This document shows positions 42,360 to 54,949 of a stretch of 64,000 nucleotides of DNA, in pieces. The notes below the pieces were generated by a model. That model was not told the origin of the DNA, did no database searches, and saw only the letters and a program-made list of their open reading frames with translations. The number at the start of each line of letters is the position of its first letter. The first letter of the stretch is position 1. Source of the stretch: Isoetes taiwanensis (Eukaryota > Streptophyta > Lycopodiopsida > Isoetales > Isoetaceae); the NCBI GenBank assembly GCA_021234155.1, contig JAJEKV010000307.1, forward strand, positions 124,001-188,000. The letters are read 5' to 3'. The position numbers and the translations under genes were made by a program.

Positions 42360-44330
42360 CCTTCGGCAAGGGGCTTGGACAAACGTAAGGCAGAGAAATC
42401 GCTCCCAAAACCCACGAATGGAGAAGACAAAACAGATGCCGCTCGCCAACCTGTACCTGCACATCACCAACACAAAAAAACGTGACAAACCAAACCTCCC
42501 AGAGTGGAGGGGCTGATCACGCGTGCCACGCGACAATAAAACAAAAACCTCGTCAAATAGAGGGGCTGGTCACGCGTGCCAGGCGACAAATACAATAAAC
42601 AAAGAAGGGGGGGAGGGTGGGTTCAAAGAAAAGAGAATAAGGTACTGCTGAGAGAGAAGAGGAAGCGCTGATGAGACGTTGATGCAGAACCGCGCCTAAA
42701 ATAGCGAACTCCCAACCAGAAAGGGCATGCGCCGCATGCATGCATACAAGACATGCATGCTCGCCCCATTCTAGAATGGCGATACGATGTCTCGGATCGA
42801 TGGGATTATAAGACTACTCCAATTTTTTGTTCCCAATAACAGCAAGTTGTTTAGCTTTCGTAAAATCATTGTGCCTCGTAGCTTTAAAGTATTCTGCATC
42901 AAAGGCCTCTAATCCTTTCATCTTAGCCTACTACAAAAGCTCATGAGCACCGAAAATAGACTGAACAACTCCGAATTTGCCACACAAAATTTTTTACTAT
43001 CTGGGTTGTGGCGGTAGTGTGCAAGAACATAGCCCGCTAGAATAGAGCAGAGTTGGTCCAAGGAGGGTGCCTGAGGGACAACATTTGATGGATTTTTTTT
43101 TACTGGTTGGCTGAGCTCTGATTGTGGGAAATTGAAGAGTGAAAAAAGCTAATACTGAACAAAAAGCAACGGACTAGAAACACACCTTATTCATCTCCGA
43201 GATCTCTGAACAAACAAAGTAAGAGAAGCCCTGCTTATATAGACAGGAAAGAAACAGATTCCAAAGATTGTGGCTACAGTCATATCGCTACCTGGAGCTT
43301 GAAGTCTTAGATCCGACCACCCGTATTGAAGGAAATAAGGATTGCTCTGAAACGCAAATCCGCCATCGCCAGTTGTGTCGGTGCAGGAATTTCTACGAGA
43401 CTATTTTTTCCTTCCTATTTTTTCCCCACTCGGGAATCTAGAGCATCAAAGAATCAAATCTTGGTGTGAATAATTTATATAAGTGTAGATAAGACAGCAT
43501 TTAAGGTGCCATATCATTCTTGTGACATGTCTTAAAAAAAATACTTTTCCACGGCTCCATTATAAGAGCAGCTCATAATATAAGACATGTCTCATAAAAT
43601 CTGGTTTTCCACTACTCCGTTGTTTCTTGCATGTTTGTCACAGGCAGAATTTCACTTTTGTGAAACCATTTCTTGATGGGTGATGGCTGTTGCTGATGAA
43701 CAATCATTGATGAAAACCTTCTACTTTTCTTAGCTTTCTGCATCAAATGGATGCACAAATTTCGCCTCATGAAGAAAGATTCGGTAACAGCAAAAGATTT
43801 TTTCTATCTACGAATGGCAACTTTGCAAAACAGGAATAGGTAACAGCTTGATTCACTGTTCTGAACAAGGCATCCTATTTTGGATTAGCTGCACAGTTGG
43901 GTACCTTCTTGCTCTAAAAGCCTGTTGGCTCTGCCCTAAAACCTACTCTGTTCAGAAGGCACGATTTGTGCACATTCGAGTTAGTTCAGAGAAAAACTCG
44001 AAGCCCTTAAGGCACGATTTGTGCTGATTCGATGACCTGTTGGCTCTGTTTAGAAGGCACGATTTGATCTGTTCAGAACCCACAGCGGAGTTGGCTCTGT
44101 GCACAGTCGAGTTGGCTCAGAGAAAAAATCGAAGCTATTCCTTATGCATCAGAAGAGATGCTCCTTGGGGCCGCCTTGGGGTAGAAAAGCCAGGCTCTGA
44201 GTTCTTGGAACATGTCGAACCCAGTATGCCAGTGGCAAGGAGTTTCATGGATTCTTACGAATGGATTTGCCCTTAACTGTTCACTCCAGGAGAGTTCTAA
44301 AAACCTCTCTTTGGTCTTAGTGCCATAGCT
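42360..44330. other. no gene seen
   Basis: Non-coding sequence inside the probable TIR element. A repeated GGCACGATTTG phrase occurs at about 43957, 44010 and 44056. Confidence 0.5.
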
Positions 44331-44600
44331 GTGCAGGTGCTTAGCCTCCCATCTCAACATCTTACAGGCTCCGTTCCAAAAGACATTGGCAAACTAACCC
44401 ATCTCCAGAAGCTCAATTTCAGTGGCAACGTATTAACTGGTTCCATTCCTGAAAAGCTTGGAAATGCCTCAGCACTGGCGTCTGTTGATCTTAGTCACAG
44501 TATGCTTGGCGGAGCCATACCTGCTTCAATCTGGAACCTCTGTGGATCCCTAACATACCTTGTTTTAGACCACAATGAGCTAAATTCCCGTCGATTCATT
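44331..44600 (+). pseudogene. leucine-rich repeat fragment (LRR receptor-like)
   Basis: VLSLPSQHLTGSVPKDIGKL, then HLQKLNFSGNVLTGSIPEKL, then LASVDLSHSMLGGAIP and LTYLVLDHNEL follow the plant-specific LRR consensus LxxLxLxxNxLxGxIPxxL. About 3.5 repeats are present. No signal peptide, membrane segment or kinase is adjacent. TGCCATAGCTGTGCAG just before it could be a captured 3' splice site. Confidence 0.8.
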
Positions 44601-44870
44601 CAATCAGGACTTTCCATTCCATTCTAATCAGCCCACTGCCCTGTAGATCAGATCGATTCCATTCCCGTCTGGCTCTTCTGCTTCCATTTACTTTTTTTTA
44701 GGACACCCGTATGATGCGGCAGAGAATAAAATGCTCCTCTCAAGTTGTACGGAACAAATTTAAGACATGTCTTAAAAAGTTCAGTGGAAAAGCTATGGTG
44801 ACTTATTTTCTTATCTGGCCCAATCACATTAAGCTAAATATAAGACATAGGTGCCATGGAAAAAGGGCCT

Positions 44871-47088
44871 AAATGACTGTTTTGGATTGCTCAAGGAGCA
44901 ATTTGTTGGGAACTGATTTGAGTGTGATTTTGGGCATCTTCATGCATATTTAATCTTTTAGTACTAGGTAATTTCCAGCAGGAGGGCCATTGCGCCCTAT
45001 AAAGGCCTGGTGGCACTGCGTCGCCGAGTTTGGCAGCGCCGCCCCCGACTGGTGGAAATTATTAGACGTAATAACCATTTGCAAAATTACGTCCACTAAT
45101 CTGACATGTATGTGGGTTCTCCAAAAAAACCTCTCCTGAAGGATCCGGAATGGCGATATGGCGATATTTGCAAAAGCGGAAACAAAACTGAAGAAAAGCG
45201 GTCGTGTGAAGATCATAGACGATTTTCTCTTGCCATTTGAATCCCTGTTCTGGCTCTTTTATCTGCCATTCATATGCCTGAAACTGTCATTGAATGGAAT
45301 CTGCCATTCATATATCTGAAAACGGATCAATCAAAATAGTATAAATGGCAAGAACATTTCATCCTCCCCTGTGTGTAGAGGAGTCAGCGGCGTCGCTCCC
45401 CCAATGGCGAAGAAGTTTTTACGCCCTATAATAATGGCATAATAACACAGTAATTTCGCCCAAACGGTTATTATGGCATATTTAATGATTTAATGGCTAC
45501 AATTACTTGTTCTTTTTTTTACGGTGGAAATTATTTTTGTATTTTTTCTTGGGAACCACAAAATTTCAAGATCCACAAAAAAACTCGTTCTTCCCTAATT
45601 AGAAGTATCAACTAAATAAACTAAATATAGCCTAACGTTGTGGGAAAAAGAAAAAACAAAGCCTCCCTGAACTTTTTCAACAGTTTCTTGGTTTAGAGCT
45701 TTAAGCTTCTAGTCTTTCTTCTAGATGGTAGTCTATGAGGCTGGAAGAAAACAAAATGCAGATTTCTGAATCCATCATCTCGGACAGGGTTGTTCTTATG
45801 AGATGATTATAGCCCAAATATTCTTAGAATTTATTATGCAAGTTAAGGGTAACTAATTTTTAGTCTCGTCTTCAACACTTTGGATTCCCTCTTTACTAAG
45901 CTCATCGTGCTTTCTTGCACTTAGATGTTGTGTTTCGCCTCCGGTTGTACCAATGTCGTCATCAAATCACCATTCACCTCCCTTTAAATTAGGTAAATCT
46001 TACTAGCATGGTTGTGCCTTCACAAAATCATGATATAGTTTTGATTGGCGACCAATGGTTTGGTTACTCTTTTGCTATATTCTAAGCGAAGTGCACCCTG
46101 GACTACCACAGTCGTCAGATTCATCGATCCTACGGCCTAGATTGTATGTTAGGTACCACAGTCGTCAGATTCATCGATCCTACGGCGTAGATTGTATGTT
46201 AGGTCCTGTGCGCACCTCTCGTTTCGCTTATAGTCATTATTGATGATTGGAGGCGCCTATGATTTTGAAATATGAAATACGATTTCGCCTAAGGTTTTGA
46301 GGGAATATCAAACCTCTATACGACTTTGCCTAAGATTTTAGAATATGAAATACGGGGGCTCGAACCTCTACTAAAATAACTCAATATCCTAATAAGGCTA
46401 GTTTAACCAATATACCTAGTAAGCTAATGTGGTTATTTTTTATCTTGAATCTATGTTTTTTTTTATAACAGTCCATTCAATTGTTTTAGGGATATATGGT
46501 CTATGATTTCAGAAATTGTTATTTTTACATCGATATCAAATCCCCCTGGAACCCCCTGTTATTTTGCTACATATTAATATCTAAGGGATGTTAAAGATTT
46601 ATGACAGTGGATGCAAGAGCAAAGCAAATGAATTCTAGAAAGGTGAGCGTGCAAGATGGCATAGCAAAACCAGCAAACATATCTTATCATTTTTTTCTTT
46701 GCTTCACATCAAAGTGACATATATTTGTTTTGTGAAATGTTGCATTGGATGCACAGTTATTAGAACAATTGTTTCTACTAGTTAGATGGATTTCTTTGAG
46801 CTAATAACAATCTGATAATTTCCTATTGTTAAAATTTCCTTGTGATGTATGCCATTTACGTTCTTTAAATTAAAGATAATCTTATTGGGCCAATGTCTAG
46901 AAATTTAGAATTTGGATTCAAAATGCAGATTCATATTTGATGTTATTTGCAGTTATACTTTTGTTTAGAGTCAGGATACTAAAGTTGAGCTTAACATTAT
47001 TTGCCATAAGATTTTGCGGAATACTCCTATTTGCAAGGTTGGTATGTGACATCTGAATGTTAAGCATAATATAACGATACCGTTTCTT
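44871..47088. other. intergenic, no gene seen
   Basis: AT-rich, with no supported ORF. A 50-bp duplication is listed separately. Confidence 0.55.
46104..46203. repeat. 50-bp tandem duplication
   Basis: TACCACAGTCGTCAGATTCA at 46104 recurs at 46154; the copies differ by one base (CGGCCTAG versus CGGCGTAG). Confidence 0.95.
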
Positions 47089-47269
47089 TTGAAAAAGCTT
47101 AGTTGTGTCGGTATATTGTCTAAGACTGGCCTTGTCTTTTCACCAATGATAATAAAGTACGCTTCTAGAGTAACTTGCTGGATTTTTTTCTTTTTCTTTG
47201 TTTTTGGTCGGCGAGCAACAGAAGACAGTGTTGTAGTTGTAACACATTACAACGTTCACAACGAATTCT

Positions 47270-47605
47270 ATGGTTGGTATCTTTTCTTCACTTTTCCACA
47301 TTCGATCAGAGGCTGAGGAGATTCCCACCAATTTGCAGAGGATCCAGGTGGCCACCGAAGAGAGCCAATCACAGCTTCAAGCCCTGCATAGCAAGGTTGC
47401 CACATTCGAGACGGCTCATTGGCCGTGGACACTGCAGTTACCTAGCTCCCGACTGCAGAAATTGGAGCATAGCTCTATTGCCCGGGATCTGGATGTGCAG
47501 GAGTTGCAGGCAACCATCACCCAACTGGGTAAGGGCCTACATGCAGAGGCTCATGAGCAACTGCAACAGTGCATGCAGGAATTTGCAAGGCAGAAACAAG
47601 TCTAG
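47270..47605 (+). CDS. coiled-coil ORF, possible retrotransposon protein remnant
   Basis: The 111-residue frame is rich in Q, E, L and A with heptad-like spacing (EEIPTNLQRIQVATEESQSQ; LHAEAHEQLQQCMQEFARQK). The frame stays open past the first stop for about 30 more residues. It ends just before the LINE insertion point at 47720. It may be part of the element into which the LINE inserted. I do not recognise a family. Confidence 0.35.
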   Translation: MVGIFSSLFHIRSEAEEIPTNLQRIQVATEESQSQLQALHSKVATFETAHWPWTLQLPSSRLQKLEHSSIARDLDVQELQATITQLGKGLHAEAHEQLQQCMQEFARQKQV

Positions 47606-48158
47606 CAGGAGCTGAGCTCTCAGCTTTGGGAGGGAAAGGCTACTCCACACGATATGGAGGCCCCACATATGCAAATGCCCCATGACGTCAAGTCAGACAT
47701 GTAACCGATGTACCAGCACGTTTTTTTTTTTTTTTTTTTTTTTTCTTTTTTCTTTGAGGGAATGAAGCTTTTTAATCATTAATTATGGAAAATAAGTACA
47801 AAGTAAAGAGAGTGCATGACAAAGGATGTCAGCAGCATTTTCTAGGAACACTTGGACTTAACCATATAAAATGTGAGAGTATGACTAGTAATAACAATGT
47901 TTATGGATAAGAACCACATTGTGTAATAACCTGAAGAGGTTTTTAAGAACATAGAATCCTGTAAGTAGCATAGAGTGATATTGCTATCTAGAACAACAAC
48001 ATCTTTTGGAAAAGCATAAGCTCGAATCATTCATTCTGATGAAGCCAAAACTTATTATGTAGATTCATTGAGCCAATAATCTGCAAAAAGAGCTAATCAT
48101 AAAATAGAGCAAGGTATCAGAAATTGTAGGTGTCAATGAAGTGAAAATGATCTCGGAA

Positions 48159-48710
48159 CTATGGAAACAGAATTGGAGTAAAATGCTTTCCCCAGTCTAC
48201 TATCTCAAGGAGCCTGTTTGAGTTGCATAAGGAATATAAATGAATCAGAGTGCCATAGCAGTCAGCTCTACCTCTGTGATAGTAATAACACTCCCTGTAG
48301 AATTCAAACTGCCTATCTGTCATATCACTGCTATTGGCATTCCTGAACCACCATAGTACATACATTAGCTGAGTTTCCCTGCAGAACTCTTTCGCCCACT
48401 CAACCTCTTGTTTTGGGATCTCATTTATATTCTGACAAAGTTTTTCTTTGACCTGACCTGTCCAAAAGCTGTAGTCAACCTCAGTTTGCACCTGATCCTG
48501 TACCTTATGCTGTTCTGACTGGCCAATGTATTTGGATGCTTCTACATCATCAAATTGAAGATCGAGTTTGAATTTGCAATTCCAGAGGTAATCTAGCCAT
48601 ATCAGAATCTGTGTTAGTAATTTCTTCATGACAATGTAGCCTAAATAAATTAAAAAAGCCAGTAAATTGTCCATGCAAATTCCAATGCTGATCAAAATGT
48701 GCATCATCAT
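48159..48710 (-). CDS. extra ORF in the LINE 3' region
   Basis: This is an open frame of 183 codons downstream of ORF2 and before the A tail. It contains DLQFDDVEASKYIGQSEQHK, FWTGQVKEKLCQNINE and a Tyr/Cys-rich end (FYRECYYYHRGRADCYGTLI). It is mostly acidic and polar. It may be the C-terminal tail of ORF2 after a frameshift, or a separate accessory ORF. No known domain. Confidence 0.45.
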   Translation of the reverse strand: MMMHILISIGICMDNLLAFLIYLGYIVMKKLLTQILIWLDYLWNCKFKLDLQFDDVEASKYIGQSEQHKVQDQVQTEVDYSFWTGQVKEKLCQNINEIPKQEVEWAKEFCRETQLMYVLWWFRNANSSDMTDRQFEFYRECYYYHRGRADCYGTLIHLYSLCNSNRLLEIVDWGKHFTPILFP

Positions 48711-48756
48711 ATTTATTTCTTTGAGCAGTAGCTGTGAACTCTATGTCAAAGATAAC

Positions 48757-51306
48757 CTACAATTTTATCCAAAATACAGCCATGTTGTGACCACCATATA
48801 AGCATCTATTCATGTGTTTCCAAATGTTCCAAAGAGCAATGAAGCATATAGTATTGATAAGAGCATTATTATTCATCATAAAATCAATAATTCTAACAGG
48901 CCTTTGAATATTAAACTTCATTTCAAACCATGACCAAAAGTTGTTTAATTTAGGGCATAAAAAGATATGCTCCATAGATTCTTGAATACCACATCCTAAA
49001 GGACATAGTGGGGAAACCATATTGATAAGAGTATTATTCACCTGGCTGCTTTGGTGTTTGCAGATAGTTTGCAGGTTTGGGACACTTTTGTTTGCAATTA
49101 TCCAATTAAAGTAAGATATTTTGGGAGCACAATAGGAGTTCCAGATATTTCTAAAAAGGTTACTTTCATCCTGCTCAGAAATGTGCCAATAACTAGCTGC
49201 TTTGGATGGCAAATTCGAGTTAAGTAATCATAAATCCGAGATACCTTGTATATTTTTTTCCCTTTTAGGGACCAATCAATTTCACAAATGGCATCCAAAT
49301 TTATGTTGGCCACCTTGCTGGTGATGTGCTTATAAAGCATTCTATCAGTGCTAGATCCCCTGATTTTAGCCTTTAGCATAGTCCAAGAAATCCAATTTCC
49401 ATTGCACCAGAGATCACCTAGCTTGCAGACATTATTGTCAATCCATTTTCTATAAATCTTAGGATGAATTATGGCCAATGGAATATTATCTCTTTTAGAC
49501 AAAACAGGATTCCAAAAAATATTCATAGCTTGATGAGCTTGATTTAGCTTAGTATAAGAAAAAGCTTTGGAGACATTATTCCATGCCATTAATAGATTTC
49601 TCATCAAAGGGGAGGTATTAGCAGCAGGTTTGATATGATAGAAGGCAGAATCAGGGAACTGATGTTCCAAAGAGGGATGTCCCTTAATAACACTTCTAGA
49701 AAGCCAATATTGAAAAAACTCAGTAGCAAGATTGTGCCTATGAAATAAAGTTTTCCAGATATATTTTTCCCCCAGAGCATATGCTTGCAGCAACAAATGT
49801 TTTTAGCCAAGGCCACCTAATGTTTTCTTTCTGGTTACATAGTTCCAGTTTATCAAGTGATTCTTACCCCAAATAAAGTTCCTAATGATCCTCTCTAATT
49901 GTTGATAAATGCATTTTGGAGCAATAAAAGCAGAAGAAAAGTATACATGAGAGCTTGCTATGACAGAGGATGCAATGATGGTCCTGCCAGCTAGAGAAAG
50001 GCAACTGCCATAATTATTAAGCTTCTTCCTAATCCTTTCAACAATGGGACTCCAAAGAGTCTTAATATTTATATCCAAACCTAAAGGCATGCTGAGCAAT
50101 TTTGTGGCAAGAATATCTGTTTGGTTAGAATCACCAATGATGATGGACTTATGAAAATTCAAGTGAATACCTGAAGCTTGACTGAAATTATGAATGATTC
50201 TTAAGAAGAATTCATTATTCTTTACATCATTTTGTAAGAAGGAGAAAGTATCATCTGCATACTGCAATAGAGTCAACTAATTCTGAGTTTTTGGCATAAC
50301 TAAACCTTTGATATTTCCAATATTTTGATGGTGTAAAATAGCTCTGGTTAACTGATCAGCAGCAATGATAAAGAGATAAGGTGCTAGAGGGCAACCTTGT
50401 CTGACTCCCTTTCTGAGGAATAAGAAATTACCTAGAGATCCATTTACAAGAATAGAGGATTGAGCGCGACAATTTAGCCCTATTATCAACTGAATCAACT
50501 TATCAGGGAAATCAATTTTCCTGAGGGCTAATTCTAGAAAATCCCATCTAATAGAGTCAAAGGCCTTTGAGAAGTCAAGATTTAGAAGAATGCAATTTTG
50601 ATTAGAAAATTTAGCCCAATGTAGTCCCTCCATAGCAGCAATGTAATTGTCCAGGATATATCTATTTGGCAAGAAGGCAGACTGATTTATGGAGATGTTA
50701 GTCTGCAAGTAATCTTTAATTCTATTTGCAAGAATTTTGGCACAAACCTTATAGGAGGTATTGGTGAGGGAGATAGGTCTCCAGTCACTAAATACTCAGG
50801 ATTATCAACTTTTGGCACTAAAATATTCAGATCAGAAGCAATGGCATGTAAATGATTATTTATCCAAAAACCATGAATCATTTTTATGAAATCATTTTTA
50901 ATTTCATCCCAGAAGTTTATATAAAACTCTGGGGGTAGGCCATCAGGTCCAGGACTTTTTCCTTTAGCAAGATTCATGAGAGTGGTTTTGATCTCAATTT
51001 CATTGGGCAGATCTGTAATATTATCAGAGATTGGAGCAGTGCCATAATCAGGCAGAGAATTTAAAAGATCAATGAATTCTTTAGCTTGAGAACTCTGCCA
51101 TGATGTGTTGCCACTATCAGAGAAAATTTCCAAGTATTTAGAATAGAAGAAATGACTTATTTCTTTGGCTTCTTCAAGAGAGTCCCCATGATCATTTTTT
51201 ACTGACAGAATTTGATTTCTTGAGACCCTATTCTTTGCCACTCTAAAGGAAAATTTAGAATTGTTATTGTCCATGTTTGACAGATATTTAATCTTACTTT
51301 TGATAG
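48757..51306 (-). pseudogene. LINE ORF2: reverse transcriptase and zf-RVT domain
   Basis: Motifs in order: AKGKSPGPDGLPPEFYINFW (RT start), WRP-type region broken by a frameshift near 50790, NLDFSKAFDSIRWDF, GVRQGCPLAPYLF, QYADDTFSF (catalytic YADD), LAGRTIIASSVIASS, NFIWG and, at the end, ISYFNWIIANKSVPNLQ..CPLGCGIQESMEHIFLCP, the zinc-ribbon zf-RVT domain of plant LINEs. A single TAG (50279-50277) interrupts the frame just before YADD, and at least three frameshifts separate the pieces. An intact protein would nick and copy into target DNA. Confidence 0.92.
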
Positions 51307-51312
51307 CAGCAC

Positions 51313-51412
51313 CGGAGGACATGCAACGTCATCTAGATGCTTTGAACACATTTTGTCAGGCCACTGACATGTGCGTTAATCTAGCCAAGACTAAGGTGTT
51401 GCTCAACTTGTA
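51313..51412 (+). pseudogene. fragment of a second LINE RT
   Basis: The + frame reads PEDMQRHLDALNTFCQATDM then CVNLAKTKVLL, like the region after YADD in another LINE clade (LQxHLDALxxFCxxxxxxVNLxKTKV). It starts exactly at the end of the inserted minus-strand LINE, so it was probably the insertion target. Confidence 0.65.
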
Positions 51413-54400
51413 ACAGATCTGGGCACTTGATGGGCCAGTATACATACTTATGATGTATGCACACATGCATAACATGTATCCAGTATGAGTTCAGGGTTTT
51501 GTCTCTTTGGAAAAAGGATTGTTGCAGTGCATGAAGGCAGAGAACAATTCTGGGCAGTTTTGGAGCCTGAATTTTGAAGCATCATATTTCGGCAACCCGA
51601 GATCCTTTCTAGGTGATTTTTCTTGTGCTAGAAAGGTTTCTGAGTAAGCTTTCCGCATTGGTCTGATGATGCCGATCCGTATGAGAAAGTTATATGACAG
51701 AAAATGTGATGTTGGATCAGAATTGACTGCACCATGTATCTTTTTATGCAGTTTGATCCTTGGAGTCAGAAGGCAATCTTTTGAGGCGCAAGCAACGGGA
51801 AAGGGTCCAGAGATCTCAGGTGGCATTTTGATATTGATCAATTCAGGTGCTATAAACTGTTGTGCTTAGTTTGTACATGACTTTTGGATGTAAATATGAT
51901 AAATTATGAATTTGTTGGAGACTCCTAAGGCTACAGAAAGTAACCAATGAGTGAAAACATCTCTAAAAGGACTGATTCTGAGTCAAGAATGGCCGAATAT
52001 TACGTGAGAAGCACCGATTCAGCATGGAAACTTCAGAAAAGGCAGAATTAAATTGGATCTAGTCGACACCGAGTTCTCCAATGCCATTTTGTGTTCACGT
52101 TATGTTTTTGTCATTTTGTGTTTTGTGCTTTATCTTTTTGGACTTGTATTTGCTGCTTTTATCAATTTATTTGCATGTCATGATATAAAGCTAAATACCC
52201 ATGGATGGGATTGGGTTGCATCCGAACTTAGCAGCAGAGGAGATCGGAGCATGAAGAGCTGGGCAGAATAATCATATATAATAAGAATATGCATTGTTTG
52301 AATAATTGTCTAACTATGCTAAAACTCTAAGGATTGGGATAAAATATCTTCTTAGCTCGTGGAGATGGGGCTAATGCTGAGAAGTAGCCTAGCATAGATA
52401 TAGAGCATCAATGACCCCTCAACATCAAGGATTTCAGCATCAAGTTCGCATGTGGATCTTGAAATGGGAATAAGCAGTCATCTGACATCAAGGATTATTG
52501 AGATTGAGACGGGTCCACATGGGTACAAGGAGAGCCGTGTGAAGCTTGGGGATTTCTGAATGTGGCTATAGCGTGAAGTACTGCTAGCCTAAGTGCATAA
52601 CTGTAAGTTTCTAAGTTGTTGCATTGTATTTTATCGAGAGCATCATAACTAATGGATTCAAAGTATAAACGGTATAGAACGTTGTATTCCTTATGGGAGG
52701 ATGATTTTGAGGTAAGTTTTGCATTATAGAAGATGTTAGTATCTTTTCTTGATCAGTAAAGTACACAGGTATTGGAGCTACATCAATGACGGCCAGGCTC
52801 GTAACTTCCTCCACATGTTTGGATTGTGATCGTGATCTTCACCAATGAGTTAGCTACCTCGGCATGGTTAGATTGTATGGGAAGCCTTGACAATGGCAAT
52901 ATTATCTAGGCACATGTTTAGTGAATATTGTAATGGACATCACATGTTATGATCTTTGCATTGTTCCACTGTTGTCTTGGTATTTTGATGTCTCTTGGAT
53001 TCTCTGGGGTCGGGCTTCTAGGTTCGATGGCCTAGGTTGCTCCGGTATGCTCATGTTCATCTGTGTTTCTTTGTGGTATTCTTGTGCTCTGTGACACCAG
53101 GCGTAGTTCTCCTGGCAGGGATGCTACGTCACCTCCGTGACTCCATGGTAAGAGGTCTTCCTGTGCAGACGTGGGCTGGGGATATGCGCATACGAGGCTC
53201 ACCCCACCACCTCTGCCAACAGGGTTCAGAATGTGAGTTGGCTGGGCATTTCTCTGCTAACAGGGCCTGTATATAGGCTGGTTGAGCTTCCCATTGTCCC
53301 AGATCTATTTTATGATGTTTTGGTACTTTGACTATGTTTCTCTGCTTTTGATGCTCACGTTTGGTATTCCTTGGATTAAGTTGTCATTGTCTAGCACTGT
53401 ACTCATATAGAATCGTTTGTTTTGCTTGTGCTCATGTCTTTGTATCCAAGACTCCATAGTATTTTCATGCATGCAGTGGCAACCAGGGATCCCCACTTAG
53501 TCACGAGGGCTAACCCTAGTGAATATTGTGCAGTGAATTAGCAAGCATAGACAATGGAGCTGGGGAGCATGGTTGCGTTAGAAGATTCTGAGCGGAATTG
53601 CTATATTTTGTTATATTGTATAGTGGATTCGTATTTACTTGATGGATTGAGTTTATAAGTATTTGTCCATTGAATTTGAAGAATGAAAGTTCAATTGCAA
53701 AGGAAGATTCAATTCTTTATCATATTCAACTGTTTGTCATGCCAACCAAGCAAGAGTCTTCGCAAGTTTTGACAAGATCCCAAATTGCCAGAAGGGTCAA
53801 CTCGGCAGGCTCGTCACACATCTCATCCTCACGTTAACCCAGACCTCCTTCATTCCCTTACCAAGGAAAAAATGTGGAGGTGGCATCCATCTACAAGTAT
53901 TTGGAAGCGGAGTTTCCTTCTACCATATATTGGAAAAACTTCCATTTGGTTGCAAGTGATAGGGGGCTGGAAAGCAGTGTATGCGATGCAGAACAACAAT
54001 CACAAAGTAGAGCTATATGATTGAGCCCATTTCACATTTATTTAGGGTCTTGATAGAGCTCCTTTTCTATATGGGGTCAAAGTTTGGGGCCCAATGGCCT
54101 CTCTTACCACCTGAAATGACTTGGAGCAAGTGCAGAAAGCCCTCCTACCATGGGCAAGTGCAGAAAGCCCTCCTACCATGGCAAAGGAGACATGTTTGGT
54201 CAATATAACCTGGCTTACACCATGGCAATGGAACTACAGTGCCTCATGGCCTACGGGATGGAAAAGAGGGCTTAATGGCTAGCCAGATGGAATGTCCAGG
54301 AGCAAGGTACATAAGGTGCAAACAGAAGAAGATTGCCATAGCTTGAGGCATCTGGACGATTGCTTCCTCATCAATCTTTGGGATGTCAGCGACCATGAAC

Positions 54401-54949
54401 AGGTTAAGATGATACATTACTGGCACCACATAATCCCCATAGTGAAATGGGGCCAATAACATATTTGCATATCCATGGGTGAAAACTGAACAAAAGTATA
54501 GGAAGCACATGAAGTATAAAGTATTTGATAGTTAGCTTGGATATATAGGTCTCAGGATGTGCACAAAATTGAGATTATTTCATGCAGTTGAATATCTTGA
54601 AAAGATGCATATGCGAAGCATAAAACTAAATGCCATCTTCTGCAATACAATTATTATAGTATACTTAGAATAGCAAAGCCTCCTAGCTTGGAATTTTTCA
54701 AACTTTCCCAGTTTTGAAGCAGTCAATCTTAGTAGTCGGACGCAAGGGGAATCTTCATTGTAGCAGAGGGGACTAAGGAAGGGCTAGCTATGATATGGAC
54801 CTCGCTACATATTATTCCTTCCTATTGTATTGTTTCTAATAGGTGGCACTATATTGAAGGATAAGATTCTAAGAGTTATCAGCGTGCCTCCAACTGAACC
54901 GTAGGAAATTAATCAATGAATGCCTAACTAAGGAGAAGTCAAGGATTAG
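51413..54949. other. no gene recognised
   Basis: Short chance ORFs only. An LTR-U5-like phrase (51590-51660) resembles 34655-34750. A 28-bp duplication is listed separately. Confidence 0.5.
54126..54181. repeat. 28-bp tandem duplication
   Basis: GCAAGTGCAGAAAGCCCTCC followed by TACCATGG occurs twice in direct succession (54126 and 54154). Confidence 0.95.

Larger units (their letters stand above)
40710..44870. mobile_element. probable TIR element with captured TPR and LRR fragments
   Basis: AGGCCCTTTTTCCACGG (40710-40726) is inverted at 44854-44870 as CCATGGAAAAAGGGCCT. Subterminal GTCTTATA words face each other, and the palindrome AAGACATGTCTT or a near copy recurs at about 43524, 43592 and 44764. 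Between the ends are a TPR-like fragment and an LRR fragment with no transposase. The target duplication is unresolved and the inner copies suggest nesting, so the exact unit is uncertain. Confidence 0.4.
47720..51306 (-). mobile_element. 5'-truncated LINE (non-LTR retrotransposon)
   Basis: On the minus strand the element ends in an A-rich tail (T-rich tract at 47721-47753) and starts inside ORF2 near 51306. CAGCAC occurs directly before the tail (47714-47719) and at the other end (51307-51312), a plausible short target duplication. The endonuclease part is missing, as is usual for 5'-truncated insertions. It lies next to a + strand LINE fragment (51313-51412). Confidence 0.85.
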
